A stretch of DNA of 64,000 nucleotides from Clavibacter sepedonicus. Its GTDB lineage: Bacteria > Actinomycetota > Actinomycetes > Actinomycetales > Microbacteriaceae. Position numbers and translations under genes: made by a program. Position 1 is the first letter of the stretch. Every line of letters begins with the position of its first letter. Positions 8,198 to 17,259 of this stretch are shown piece by piece. Location: positions 2,232,001 to 2,296,000 of the forward strand of contig NC_010407.1 in NCBI RefSeq assembly GCF_000069225.1. Reading direction: 5' to 3'. The notes beneath the pieces are model-generated. The model saw nothing but the letters and a program-made list of their open reading frames with translations, was not told the origin of the DNA and searched no databases.

Positions 8198-9484
8198 TCA
8201 GGCCTCTTCGTCCTCGTCGTCGACCGGGTCGTCGGACGGCGGGACCACGTCGCCGTCCCGTGCGTGCAACGCCGCATGCCGCTCCCACTCCCCCATGAGG
8301 TGCTCGATCGCCTCGTGGAATCGGGCTGTAGCGGCCCCGGGAGAGGTGTCGCCGAAGTAGTGGCGGACCCACGCCGCGAGCCGGCGGTCGGCCGCCGCGT
8401 CCTGCTGCAGCGCGTCCAGCCGGGTGACGATGTCGCGCGCGTCGTCCGCGGTCAGCCACTCGCAGTCGGACAGGTACCCGTCGGTGTCGATCTGCGCCTC
8501 GGGGCGCACGGGGCGCGTCACGAGGAGCGGGCGCCCGGCCGCGAGCCGGTCGTAGACCATGGCCGAGATGTCGACGATGGCGAGGTCCGCGGCGGACAGC
8601 TGCCAGGCGAGCTCGCGTGACCGGTCGACGACGTGCTGCGCCGAGGGATCCTGCGCGTTGGCCCGCTCGAGCATGGTGGCGATCTCGCGGTTCGCGCGCG
8701 CGTACTCGGGATCGACGACGCCCGACCGCGGGTGCGGTCGGTAGACGATCCGATGCCGCCCGGTCACGATGAGGTCCCGGACGAGCGGCACCCCGTGCGT
8801 GGCGATGGAACCGTACGCGGCGGCGGCGCGGTCCCCCTCCCAGGTGGGGGCGTACAGCACGACCGTGCGGTCGTCGGGCGCGTAGGGCAGCTCGCCGGAG
8901 TAGTGGTCCGCCTGCGGCCGGCCGATGGGGATCGCGCGGCGGTCGAGGTCGTAGTCCCAGAGGACCTTGCCGAGCCGGGCGCGAGCGGCATCGCCCGCGA
9001 TGAGGCTGTAGTCGTACGCCTTGAACTGGTTGGTCGTCATGTACATCTTGTCGGACTCGCCGTGGTTGACGAAGACGTGCCAGCGGCGCCCGTACCGCAT
9101 CATCTGGAAGTTCCGGGTGTTCTGGTTGACGTAGAGGACGATGCGGATGTCCTGCTCCGCGATGACCTGCTCGAGGTCGGCGACCCGACGCACGTACTCC
9201 ACCGGGAGGGGGCTCTCGTCGAGGAGCGCGTTGGCCCCGCCCGGGTGGCGGCTGAGGATGACGACCGGATGCGTGCGCGCCAGCTCCACGAGCGGCCGGT
9301 ACCACTGGCGGATCTGGTACATGTTCACGGCCGAGTCGGCGAAGTACACGGCGATGCGGTACTCGCCCCGGGGCGAGGGGGCGCGGACCGCGAGCTTGCG
9401 CTGCAGGGTCCCGCGCGCCCGGCGCTGGCGGACCAGCGAGCGGACAGCGCGCACGCCGAGGCGAGCGTCGTTCAGGAGACCCAT
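8198..9484 (-). CDS. CDP-glycerol glycerophosphotransferase family protein (TagF-like)
   Basis: 428 residues. The C-terminal half carries the TagF/TagB-type signature elements: VLYAPTWEGD, a YRPHPRSG motif, and a downstream DLAIVDISAMVYDRLAAGRPLL segment. Such enzymes transfer glycerol phosphate (or a related alditol phosphate) from the CDP form onto a membrane-linked acceptor during teichoic-acid synthesis. There is no signal peptide, so it acts on the cytoplasmic face. The C-terminus ends in an acidic tail. TACGGT ends 6 nt before the ATG, so it is probably leaderless and monocistronic. Confidence 0.85.
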   Translation of the reverse strand: MGLLNDARLGVRAVRSLVRQRRARGTLQRKLAVRAPSPRGEYRIAVYFADSAVNMYQIRQWYRPLVELARTHPVVILSRHPGGANALLDESPLPVEYVRRVADLEQVIAEQDIRIVLYVNQNTRNFQMMRYGRRWHVFVNHGESDKMYMTTNQFKAYDYSLIAGDAARARLGKVLWDYDLDRRAIPIGRPQADHYSGELPYAPDDRTVVLYAPTWEGDRAAAAYGSIATHGVPLVRDLIVTGRHRIVYRPHPRSGVVDPEYARANREIATMLERANAQDPSAQHVVDRSRELAWQLSAADLAIVDISAMVYDRLAAGRPLLVTRPVRPEAQIDTDGYLSDCEWLTADDARDIVTRLDALQQDAAADRRLAAWVRHYFGDTSPGAATARFHEAIEHLMGEWERHAALHARDGDVVPPSDDPVDDEDEEA

Positions 9485-9490
9485 GCATCC

Positions 9491-9496
9491 ACCGTA
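9491..9496 (-). promoter_or_regulatory. Leaderless -10 element of the TagF-like gene
   Basis: TACGGT on the minus strand, 6 nt, ATG at 9484. Confidence 0.5.
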
Positions 9497-9581
9497 GCCA
9501 GCGCTCCCGGCGGCTCCTGACCAGCCCCGGCCGGGGGCGCGGAACGGTGTGCGATCGTGACCGAGCGGGGCGGGATCACGA

Positions 9582-10457
9582 TCAGATGACGGGCGGCCTG
9601 CCCGCGCGCGTCATGCGGACGACGGTGCCCCACGACATCGGCCGACGCGGCCCGGGCGACGTCGTCCATCCCTCGCGCCACCCACGCAGCCACGTGCCGA
9701 GCCCGTCGCGGTTCCGTGCGCTGCGGATCAGCTGCACCGCCGTCCACGACCCCACGTACACGGGGACGAGCGGCAGCGGCAGGTTGCGCCGTGCCAGCCA
9801 GACCCGGTTGCGCGCCGTGAGGCGGTGGTACTCCGCGTGCCGTGTGGGGGCGACGGCGGGGTGGTGCGCCACGAGGTCGCCGGCGTACCAGGCGCGCAGG
9901 CCCTGGTCCCAGATCCGCCACGCCAGCTCGATCCCCTCGTGGGCGTAGAAGAACTCCCCCGCCCATCCGTCCGCCGCCTCGAACGCGTCACGGCGGACCA
10001 CGACGGCGCCCTCCAGGACGGACATCACCGCGCTCGCGCGCGCGGGGTCGCCCTTGCGGATGCGTGGGATCCAGCGGCGCGGTGTGGCGGCGCCCGTCGG
10101 GTCGACGATGCGCGGCTGGATGAGCGCGACGTCGTCGGCGCGGCGCATCAGCTCGAGGCAGTCCGCGAGGAACGCCGCGCTGGGGACGGTCTCGTCGTCG
10201 TCGAGGAAGAACAGCGTCTCGCCGACGACGAGCGGGACGCCCGCGTTGCGACCCGCCGGGATGCCGAGGTTCTCCGGCAGGTGCAGGCCCCGCACGCCGT
10301 CGGGGAGACCCTGGGGATCCCAGCCGTTGCCGACCACGACCACGTCCGTCGACACGCGCTCCTGCCGCAGGACGGAGGCGATCGCGGCCGCGAGTCCCTC
10401 CGGCCGACGGCCCTGGCTGAGGATGACCACGCCCACGCGGGGCAGGCTCCCCGTCAC
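9582..10457 (-). CDS. GT2 family glycosyltransferase
   Basis: 291 residues with a GT-A fold: VGVVILSQGRRPEGL at the N-terminus, a DDDE metal-binding motif (FFLDDDETVPS) near residue 90, and an acceptor-side FYAHEGIELAWRIWDQG. It probably adds a sugar to a glycopolymer or its linkage unit at the cytoplasmic face. The start is GTG at 10457, overlapping the TGA of the preceding CDP-alcohol phosphotransferase (GTGA), and it is the last gene of a three-gene operon. Confidence 0.87.
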   Translation of the reverse strand: MTGSLPRVGVVILSQGRRPEGLAAAIASVLRQERVSTDVVVVGNGWDPQGLPDGVRGLHLPENLGIPAGRNAGVPLVVGETLFFLDDDETVPSAAFLADCLELMRRADDVALIQPRIVDPTGAATPRRWIPRIRKGDPARASAVMSVLEGAVVVRRDAFEAADGWAGEFFYAHEGIELAWRIWDQGLRAWYAGDLVAHHPAVAPTRHAEYHRLTARNRVWLARRNLPLPLVPVYVGSWTAVQLIRSARNRDGLGTWLRGWREGWTTSPGPRRPMSWGTVVRMTRAGRPPVI

Positions 10458-11275
10458 GCGGACGTCAGCCGACGGGAGGTGACGATCATCACGAAGTGCC
10501 CGACGAGGGCGAGCACCGCGAGCGGCACCAGGACCGCGAGGAACACCCGGTCGGTCTCCGGCTGACCCGCGACGAGGCCGACGAGCGCGACGACGAAGGT
10601 CACGATGGTGAGCTCCACCGAGTGGAACATGTGGTGGAAGGGCAGGAACCGCACGATGCGCCGTGCCGTGGCGATCAGGGAGTGCTGGGACGCGACCGTA
10701 CCGGCGCCGACGGGGGCCTTGGGCAGGTCAGCGGAGGCGCGCGCCACGCGCACCATGTCGTTCAGCGCCTTGTTCAGCACGATGACGAGCGCCAGGGCGA
10801 ACGCGAGGGTGGTCCACGGCAGGTCGCCGGGTGCCTCGAACGGGTAGACCGCGGCACGGATCCCGAGGGCGAGCGCGATGAGCGTCTCCGTCGAGTAGTG
10901 GCCGACGGCGTCGAGGAAGTGGCCGACCGGCGACGACGTGCGGCGCCAGCGCGCCACCTCGCCGTCGCAGCAGTCCACCAGCATCTGCAGCTGGCCGAGG
11001 ACCAGCGCGAGGGCCGCTCCCCCGATGCCGGGGATCAGGAGCGCGGCGGCGGCCGCCCAGCCCGTGAGGATCATGACGACGGTCACGCCGTTGGCGCTGA
11101 TCCGGGTGCGCAGGAGCAGCCAGGTGAGGTATGGCGAGAGGTCGCGGAGGTAGAGGTGCGCCGTCCAGTGCTCGGCGTTCGCCCGCAGCCGGACGTCGGG
11201 CGGCTGCGTCACCCGACGGAGCTCCGCGATGGAGGAGGGCAGGCCGCGGTCGCCGGTGCCGGGAGCGCTGCTCAT
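10454..11275 (-). CDS. CDP-alcohol phosphatidyltransferase family protein
   Basis: 273 residues, about six membrane segments. The family motif DxxDGxxAR-x8-GxxxDxxxD reads here as VDCCDGEVARW then GHFLDAVGH, so the first three Asp are present but the fourth, normally the catalytic base, is His. These enzymes join a CDP-activated alcohol to an acceptor alcohol in phospholipid or phosphoglycan synthesis. Translationally coupled on both sides (ATGA with the GT2 upstream, GTGA with the GT2 downstream). The nucleotidyltransferase at 4234 could supply its CDP substrate (inference). Confidence 0.85.
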   Translation of the reverse strand: MSSAPGTGDRGLPSSIAELRRVTQPPDVRLRANAEHWTAHLYLRDLSPYLTWLLLRTRISANGVTVVMILTGWAAAAALLIPGIGGAALALVLGQLQMLVDCCDGEVARWRRTSSPVGHFLDAVGHYSTETLIALALGIRAAVYPFEAPGDLPWTTLAFALALVIVLNKALNDMVRVARASADLPKAPVGAGTVASQHSLIATARRIVRFLPFHHMFHSVELTIVTFVVALVGLVAGQPETDRVFLAVLVPLAVLALVGHFVMIVTSRRLTSA

Positions 11276-12345
11276 CGGCCGGTGTGCCCGTCGAGGTCGT
11301 CGGTGAGCTCGAGGAAGCCGAGGACGAACCCGGTGCCCCAGCTGAAGTGGATGGACGGGAGGACCGCCGCGAAGCGCAGCATCGTCGCGGCGCCGTCCCG
11401 GGAGGCCACGGATACGGTGCTGATCAGCACGAAGCCGGCGTAGACGCCCGGCGCGACGAACGCGCCGACGAGGCGGCGCAGTCCCGGCATGCCGAGCGCG
11501 GCGCCGACGAGTCCCGCGGTGCCGAGGACGAGGCCGGCGGCCACCCCGGCGACGGCGACCGGCGGCACGAAGTACCGCACGGAGTTCTGACGCGTGTAGC
11601 GCCGCGCGAGCTCCCCGCGCCAGAGCCCGGTGGCGAAGAACTGGCGGATGAGCGAGCGGAACGTGGAGCGCGGACGGTAGGTGACCTTCATCCGCGGCGT
11701 GAACCAGACGAGGCCGCCGCTCTGCCGGAGCCGGCGGTTGAGCTCCCAGTCCTGGCCTCGACGCACGCCCTCGTCAAAGAGCCCGACCTCGAGCAGACGC
11801 TCGCGACGGAAGGCGCCGAGGTACGCGGTCTCCGCCGGCCCCTCCTTGCCGCCGACGTGGTGCGCGGTGCCGCCGAGCCCGACCCGGGCGCCGTAGGCCC
11901 GGGCGACAGCCTTCTCGAACGGCGTCCGGCCCTCGGCCGACATGAGTCCGCCGACGTTGTCCGCGCCCGTGGCGTGCAGCGTCTCCACCGCGATGCGCGT
12001 GTAGTCGCGCGGCAGGAGCGAGTGCGCGTCGACGCGGATGACGACGGGGTGGCGCGTGGCGCGGATGGCCGCATTGAGGCCGCCCGGCGTGGATCCCGTG
12101 GGGTTGTCGACGCTCGTGATGCGGGGATCGGCACGCGACATCTCGCGGACGACCTCGGTCGTGCCGTCGGTGCTCGGACCGAGCGCAAGCACGACCTCGA
12201 AGTCGCCGGCGTAGTCCTGCCGCATCATGCTGTCGACGGCGGCACGGACGTGGGCCACCTCGTTGAGGATCGGCATGACGTACGAGACGGCGGGGAGGTC
12301 GCCGGGGCTGCCGGCGACGGGGTCGCGTCGCGGGTGGTGCGCCAT
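11272..12345 (-). CDS. GT2 family glycosyltransferase with C-terminal membrane segments
   Basis: 357 residues. N-terminal GT-A domain: SYVMPILNEVAHVRAAVDSM, the VIRVDAHS metal-binding motif and the GQDWELNRRLRQSGG acceptor/base region. The C-terminal 120 residues contain three or four hydrophobic segments that anchor it in the membrane, as in ExoA/succinoglycan-type transferases. It is the first gene of the 12345-9582 operon and overlaps the next gene by 4 nt (ATGA). Confidence 0.88.
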   Translation of the reverse strand: MAHHPRRDPVAGSPGDLPAVSYVMPILNEVAHVRAAVDSMMRQDYAGDFEVVLALGPSTDGTTEVVREMSRADPRITSVDNPTGSTPGGLNAAIRATRHPVVIRVDAHSLLPRDYTRIAVETLHATGADNVGGLMSAEGRTPFEKAVARAYGARVGLGGTAHHVGGKEGPAETAYLGAFRRERLLEVGLFDEGVRRGQDWELNRRLRQSGGLVWFTPRMKVTYRPRSTFRSLIRQFFATGLWRGELARRYTRQNSVRYFVPPVAVAGVAAGLVLGTAGLVGAALGMPGLRRLVGAFVAPGVYAGFVLISTVSVASRDGAATMLRFAAVLPSIHFSWGTGFVLGFLELTDDLDGHTGR

Positions 12346-12452
12346 CTGAGCCGATCTCTTGAGGGAGGTGCGGCCGGGGCCTGTCGGGGGCCGAGCCTCG
12401 CAGGAGTTTACCAGCCTCCCCGTCGGCCGCCCGCCGGTCGCGGACGACGAAG

Positions 12453-12470
12453 GGCGGACCGGCGTCCGCC
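12453..12470 (-). terminator. Possible terminator after the HtrA-like gene
   Basis: GGCGGAC-CGGC-GTCCGCC, a perfect 7-bp stem 26 bp beyond the stop codon at 12496. There is no T-run, so it could instead be a processing or attenuating hairpin. Confidence 0.35.
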
Positions 12471-12495
12471 GATCCGCCCCTCGCGATGCGCCCGA

Positions 12496-14049
12496 CTACT
12501 GCTGGAGCGTGCCGAGCTTCACGTCGACCTGCTGCTTCTGCCCACCGCGGATCACGGTGAGCTCGACGTCGCTGCCGCCCGCGAGGGCACGCACCTGTGC
12601 CGTCAGGTCGCTCGCCTTGCTGATCGGGATGCTGCCGAACGCGGTCACGATGTCGCCCTGCTTCAGCCCCGCGGCGGGCGCCGCCCCGCCGCTCTGGACC
12701 TCGGCGATGAACGCGCCGCCGACGGGAGTCGAGGAGTCACCCTTGGCGACGTCGCGGACGCTCGCCCCGAGGAGCCCGTGCGACGCCTTGCCGTCCTGGA
12801 TGATCTCCTGGCCGACGCGCTTCGCCAGGTTCGACGGGATGGCGAAGCCGACGCCGATGCTGCCGGCGGTGGAGCTGGTGCCGCCCGCGTTCGCGATGGC
12901 GACGTTGACGCCGATGAGCTTGCCGTCCCCGTCGAGGAGCGCGCCACCCGAGTTGCCGGGGTTGATGGCCGCGTCGGTCTGGATGACCGCGAGGTTGATC
13001 GACGCGGCGGCCTGGCCCTGGGCCCCGGATCCGCCCTGACCGCCCTGCCCACCCGATCCGCCCTGACCGCCCGATCCGCCCTGGCCCTCGTTGCCGAACG
13101 GCCAGAAGTTGAAGGGCGTCTCGTCGCTCTGGCTGCCGTCGCCCGGGGTCGTCGGCGCTGCCGAGGACGCGACCTGGATGCTCCGGTCGAGCGCGCTGAC
13201 GATCCCGTCGGTGACGGTGCCGGAGAGGCCGAGCGGGGCGCCGATGGCGATGGCGGTGTCGCCGACGTTGAGCTTGGACGAGTCGGCGAAGTCGATGGGC
13301 GTGAGGCCGCTCGCGTCGTCGAGCTTGATGACCGCCAGGTCGACCACGGGATCCGTGCCGACCAGCTTCGCCGAGTACAGGGCGCCGTCCGCCGTCTTGA
13401 CCTGGATGGTGGCGTCGCCGGTCTGGCCGTCGAGCGTCACGACGTGCGTGTTGGTCAGGACGTAGCCGTCGCTGGAGAGGATGACCCCGGAGCCCGTGCC
13501 GCCGGCCTGAGCGCCCGCCACGTCGATGGTGACGACGGATCCCGAGACCTTCGCGGCGACGGCCGTGATGGGCGTCGCGTTGTCCGGGTCGTTGACGGTG
13601 ATGTTCGCGGGAGACTGGCTGACCGCCTCGGTGGAGGCGTCGTCGTGCGCGATGGCCCAGGTCGTGAGCCCGCCGGCGGCACCGCCGATGAGCGCGCCGA
13701 CGGCGAGCATGGCGACGAGGGGCAGGGCCTTGTTCGTCTTCTTCTTGGGAGGAGCTGTCGTGGTACTGCCGACCGGCTCGTGACCTTCGGCTGCGGGACC
13801 AGCGAGCGGCGCGGTCGCGGTGTGATCCGTCGGCGCGTTCGAGCCGTAGGCCAGGGTGTCCCGCTGGTCCGGGTTCGTGGGCGCGGGGTGGGATGCGGCG
13901 GCGGGACCTGCGGGCGCCGGCCAGGCGGATCCGCCGTCACCGGGCTGAGGGGCGGTGGACGACGGTGCCTCCGTCGAGGAGCGCTCGGCTCGGCCGTCGA
14001 CCTCGCGGCCGCCCTCGTGCTCGTCTTCGCCGTGGCTTCTGTCCGTCAT
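12496..14049 (-). CDS. HtrA/DegP-like membrane-anchored serine protease with PDZ domain
   Basis: 517 residues: Pro/Ala-rich cytoplasmic region 1-107, one membrane segment about 108-134, trypsin-like protease domain outside, then a PDZ domain in the last 100 residues. The catalytic triad is visible: His in LTNTHVV, Asp in VVDLAVIKL and Ser in NPGNSGGAL. A Gly/Gln-rich loop of roughly 30 residues is inserted before the catalytic Ser. The role is envelope protein quality control. The start ATG has GAGAGGAGC upstream. It stands alone, divergent from nothing close by. Confidence 0.93.
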   Translation of the reverse strand: MTDRSHGEDEHEGGREVDGRAERSSTEAPSSTAPQPGDGGSAWPAPAGPAAASHPAPTNPDQRDTLAYGSNAPTDHTATAPLAGPAAEGHEPVGSTTTAPPKKKTNKALPLVAMLAVGALIGGAAGGLTTWAIAHDDASTEAVSQSPANITVNDPDNATPITAVAAKVSGSVVTIDVAGAQAGGTGSGVILSSDGYVLTNTHVVTLDGQTGDATIQVKTADGALYSAKLVGTDPVVDLAVIKLDDASGLTPIDFADSSKLNVGDTAIAIGAPLGLSGTVTDGIVSALDRSIQVASSAAPTTPGDGSQSDETPFNFWPFGNEGQGGSGGQGGSGGQGGQGGSGAQGQAAASINLAVIQTDAAINPGNSGGALLDGDGKLIGVNVAIANAGGTSSTAGSIGVGFAIPSNLAKRVGQEIIQDGKASHGLLGASVRDVAKGDSSTPVGGAFIAEVQSGGAAPAAGLKQGDIVTAFGSIPISKASDLTAQVRALAGGSDVELTVIRGGQKQQVDVKLGTLQQ

Positions 14050-14278
14050 CGGTGGTGCTCCTCTCAGGTCGTGCCAGCATTCAGGGCGAGTCTGAGCGTT
14101 CCCTATGGCAGCGCTGACAGCGGACCGCCCGCCAGGTGACGGGAGGACGTCGGCAGCTCAGGCCCGGAGTTGCTCGGCTCGCATGCTGCCACGAGCGTAC
14201 GCGGCCACGGCGTGCGCGCCGCTCGGGGTCACGCCGTGCGACTCGTCGTCCGCGACCTCTCGCCAGCTCGGACGGGAG

Positions 14279-15193
14279 TCAGCACCCGGGTCCGGCGTCG
14301 CGGGTCCCGCACGCACCCCCGACCAGCACCGTCGACCCCTGGAGGACGCGAAGCGTGACCGGACCCACCTGCACCGGGAGCGTGCCCGGGATCTGCTGCC
14401 ACCCACCGCCGTCGAAGCGGTAGCTGGGCGAGTACGCGATCGTCAACGTCACCTGCCGGACACCGACGCTCGGATACACGTGACTCGTGTCCGTCGCCGT
14501 GGAATCCTGCTGACCCAAGGCCTTCCACGACGACCCCGGACCCTCGACCGTGCTGCTCGTGCCGTCGCCGTGATCCCACGTGAACGACACCGGCACGAAC
14601 CGCACCTGCGCCGGACGACCCAGCAACGTCCCGCCGACCACCTGCGTGGTCGCATCGGTGAACAGGTTCACCGGTGCCCCGACGATCGCCCACCCGTTCG
14701 GCTGCGACCGGATCGACGCATCCCGCGGCACGAACTGGGCCACGTCCGCCAGCGACACCCCTGGTGTCGCCGCGACTACCGGAGCCGGATCCGCGGGCTT
14801 CGTCGGCGCCTTCGCCGGCGGCAAGAACGCATGCTGCCCGTCCGAACACAGACCCCCACCCGCCAGGCGGGCACTGGGCTGGCACGGCGCGTCCACGTCC
14901 GCAGCCAACCGACCCCGCGGCACCGGAGGCGGCGGCGCCGGTTTCGCGACACGTGGTTCTGCTGTCGCCGAGGCCTGCCCCAAGTGGTCGGCGACGTCGT
15001 CGGAGGGCGACCCTTCCGTGGTCGTCTCCGCTCGGAGTTGGACTTCCCCCATGCCGACGGCACCGGATGAGCAGGTCGGCATACGCGTGTATCCGATTCC
15101 GCAGTAGCCGTCGGCCGCTTTGCTAGCCGACGCCGGGACGACGACGGTGAGCACGACCGCGACGATGAGTATCGACGGGTAGCTCAGTCGCAT
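14279..15193 (-). CDS. Secreted PKD-like domain protein
   Basis: 304 residues. An N-terminal signal peptide (hydrophobic residues 6-20, VPASASKA cleavage region) is followed by cysteines, a proline-rich linker, and at 170-260 a PKD-like beta-sandwich marked by FTWDHGDGTSS and the VYPSVGVRQVTLTI strand. The mature protein has several Cys, suggesting disulfides outside the cell. Its start overlaps the end of the lipoprotein gene upstream by 10 nt, so the two are co-expressed and may act together at the surface. Specific function unknown. Confidence 0.78.
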   Translation of the reverse strand: MRLSYPSILIVAVVLTVVVPASASKAADGYCGIGYTRMPTCSSGAVGMGEVQLRAETTTEGSPSDDVADHLGQASATAEPRVAKPAPPPPVPRGRLAADVDAPCQPSARLAGGGLCSDGQHAFLPPAKAPTKPADPAPVVAATPGVSLADVAQFVPRDASIRSQPNGWAIVGAPVNLFTDATTQVVGGTLLGRPAQVRFVPVSFTWDHGDGTSSTVEGPGSSWKALGQQDSTATDTSHVYPSVGVRQVTLTIAYSPSYRFDGGGWQQIPGTLPVQVGPVTLRVLQGSTVLVGGACGTRDAGPGC

Positions 15194-15744
15194 GCGCGCG
15201 TGTCCTCGTTGCGGACGGAGTCACTGATGCGCCAGGAACCGTCGGCGATCTTGACTGCCTTCATCTGCAGGGCCACGGCGGCATCACGTTGCGGCGTCAC
15301 ATCGTTGCCCTGCTCGTCCAGTGTCCTCGTCCCGCTGATGTCGAGGCAGGCTTGTGCGGTCATGTACTCCGAACCCCGCGCGTCAGAGCCTCGATCCGTG
15401 ACTCGGAAGCTCCGGGACATCGCTTTGCCGATCACCGTCTGATGGTTGTCCGCGCTGTACTTGAGCGAGTCAAGCTCGCCTTGAAGAGCGGACCCTGTGA
15501 GCAACGGAGTCAGGTCCGCCTCGGTCTCGCTGCTGAGATCAATCCCGACGAAGCGCGCGAACAGATCTTGGAACGCCTGGTCGTCCTGCGGCTCCTGCGT
15601 CAGGGACGGGGCCGGAGCGGGTGCCGGTGACGGCGCAGATGAGAGCGCGCATCCCGCGAGCAGCTGGCTCGTGACGAGGAGGGCCAGCGACAGCGCTGCC
15701 GCTCCTCCTCGACGTCGCGACGGTATGAGCGGTTGCTCGTGCAA
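15184..15744 (-). CDS. Lipoprotein, unknown function
   Basis: 186 residues. A basic start (SRRRGG), hydrophobic core and the lipobox LLAGC show a lipid-anchored secreted protein. The mature part begins with a Ser/Pro/Ala linker and contains a globular domain resembling small nuclear-transport-factor-like or conjugation-type lipoproteins (weak). The start is read as TTG at 15744, since GGGGAGA lies 6 nt upstream and no ATG/GTG fits; earlier in-frame starts would put 140 extra residues before the signal peptide. Overlaps the PKD-like gene by 10 nt. Confidence 0.7.
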   Translation of the reverse strand: MHEQPLIPSRRRGGAAALSLALLVTSQLLAGCALSSAPSPAPAPAPSLTQEPQDDQAFQDLFARFVGIDLSSETEADLTPLLTGSALQGELDSLKYSADNHQTVIGKAMSRSFRVTDRGSDARGSEYMTAQACLDISGTRTLDEQGNDVTPQRDAAVALQMKAVKIADGSWRISDSVRNEDTRACD

Positions 15745-15912
15745 GATCGTCTCCCCGGTCCGTAGGTGACCCGCGCGGAAAAGGAGGCGCGAGAGCGCCG
15801 GGCGTCGCGGGTCCCGGAAAGGTAGCCGGGGCAGGGCGAACAGGGTTGCATCGGTCCACACCGCCCGAAGATCGCGCGGCGCTGTCGCCTGTGAAGGGAG
15901 GAGCGAGCGCGG

Positions 15913-15918
15913 GATGAT
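15913..15918 (+). promoter_or_regulatory. Possible leaderless -10 element
   Basis: GATGAT, 6 nt, ATG at 15925. Lacks the initial T, so weaker than others in the set. Confidence 0.3.
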
Positions 15919-15924
15919 GGGCGC

Positions 15925-17130
15925 ATGACGATTCCCGGTGCGTGGGTGCGCGCGGCCCGAGGGGCGATGCTGGTGACGCCGGACGGGTTCCCGAGCACCA
16001 CCGTGTTCGCGGAGATGAGCGCGCTGGCCGCGGCGACCGGCGCGATCAACCTCGGCCAGGGGTTCCCGGACGAGGACGGGCCCCGCGAGGTGCTCGAGGC
16101 GGCGCGGGCGGCGATCTCCGCGGGCATGAACCAGTACCCGCCGGGCCGCGGGACGCCCGAGCTGCGGGAGGCGGTCGCCGCGCACCAGGGGCGCTTCTAC
16201 GGTCTGGCCGTCGATCCGGACACGGAGGTGCTCGTCACCGCCGACGCGACCGAGGCCATCGCCGCGACGCTACTCGCGCTCGTCGAGGAGGGCGATGAGG
16301 TCGTGACGCTCGAGCCGTTCTACGACGCGTACGGGGCGCTCATCTCGCTCGCTCGCGGGATCCACCGGACCGTGCCGCTGCGCGCTCCCGACTTCCAGCC
16401 CCGGCTCGACGACCTCCGCCGGGCGATCACGGACCGCACCCGCGTGATCCTCCTCAACGACCCGCACAACCCCACGGGGACCGTGCTCAGCCGCGAGGTG
16501 CGGGAGCTCGTCGTCGAGCTCGCCATCGCCCACGACGCGGTGATCGTCACGGACGAGGTCTACGAGCACCTCGCCTTCGACACGCCCCACGTGCCCGTCG
16601 CGACGCTGCCGGGTGCGCGGGAGCGCACGGTGACCATCTCCTCGGGCGGCAAGACGTTCCTCACCACGGGGTGGAAGGTCGGCTGGCTGACCGCGCCGGC
16701 GCCGCTCGTGTCGGCGATCCTCGCGGTGAAGCAGTTCCTGACGTTCGTGAACGGCGCGCCGTTCCAGCCCGCCATCGCGACGGGGCTCGCGCTGCCCGAC
16801 GAGGTGTACGACGGCATCGCCGACGACCTGCGGCGCAAGCGCGACGTCCTCGCCGCGGGGCTGACCGCCGCGGGCTTCCGGATCCACCTCCCCGCGGCCG
16901 GGTACTTCATCGTCGCCGACGCGGCCCCGCTCGGCTTCCCCGACGCCCGCGAGCTGTGCCTGCGCCTCCCGGAGCTCGCGGGCGTCGTCGGCGTGCCGCT
17001 GTCGGCCTTCTGCCACGCGCCCCTCGCCGCGGAGCACGCGTCCCTGGTGCGGTTCGCGTTCTGCAAGCGGATCGACGTGCTCGAGGAGGCGGCGCGACGG
17101 CTCGGCGCGCTGGCGGTCGGGACCGCCTGA
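15925..17130 (+). CDS. PLP-dependent class I/II aminotransferase
   Basis: 401 residues, fold-type I. Seen: substrate-loop INLGQGFPDEDGP, NDPHNPTGTV, the PLP-phosphate/Asp segment VIVTDEVYEHL and the Schiff-base Lys in SSGGKTFLTTGWKVGW. This pattern fits the kynurenine/methionine/N-succinyl-diaminopimelate aminotransferase group; the exact substrate is uncertain. Monocistronic, with a GATGAT-N6-ATG promoter candidate, divergent from the lipoprotein operon. Confidence 0.9.
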   Translation: MTIPGAWVRAARGAMLVTPDGFPSTTVFAEMSALAAATGAINLGQGFPDEDGPREVLEAARAAISAGMNQYPPGRGTPELREAVAAHQGRFYGLAVDPDTEVLVTADATEAIAATLLALVEEGDEVVTLEPFYDAYGALISLARGIHRTVPLRAPDFQPRLDDLRRAITDRTRVILLNDPHNPTGTVLSREVRELVVELAIAHDAVIVTDEVYEHLAFDTPHVPVATLPGARERTVTISSGGKTFLTTGWKVGWLTAPAPLVSAILAVKQFLTFVNGAPFQPAIATGLALPDEVYDGIADDLRRKRDVLAAGLTAAGFRIHLPAAGYFIVADAAPLGFPDARELCLRLPELAGVVGVPLSAFCHAPLAAEHASLVRFAFCKRIDVLEEAARRLGALAVGTA

Positions 17131-17203
17131 GCCGGCACCCTGGTACCGGCGTCTCCTCCGGACGGGGGCCGGAGGGGGGACGCCGCCCCGAGGAGCGCGC
17201 CCC

Positions 17204-17209
17204 TAACGT
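17204..17209 (+). promoter_or_regulatory. Candidate -10 for the ABC exporter/two-component operon
   Basis: TAACGT about 50 nt upstream of the ATG at 17260; GAGGAGG at 17245-17251 is the ribosome-binding site, so this transcript has a leader, unlike most neighbours. Confidence 0.35.
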
Positions 17210-17259
17210 TGCTTCCGCGGGCGCTGGGCCCGCGCACCCACCCTGAGGAGGCAGCGCGC

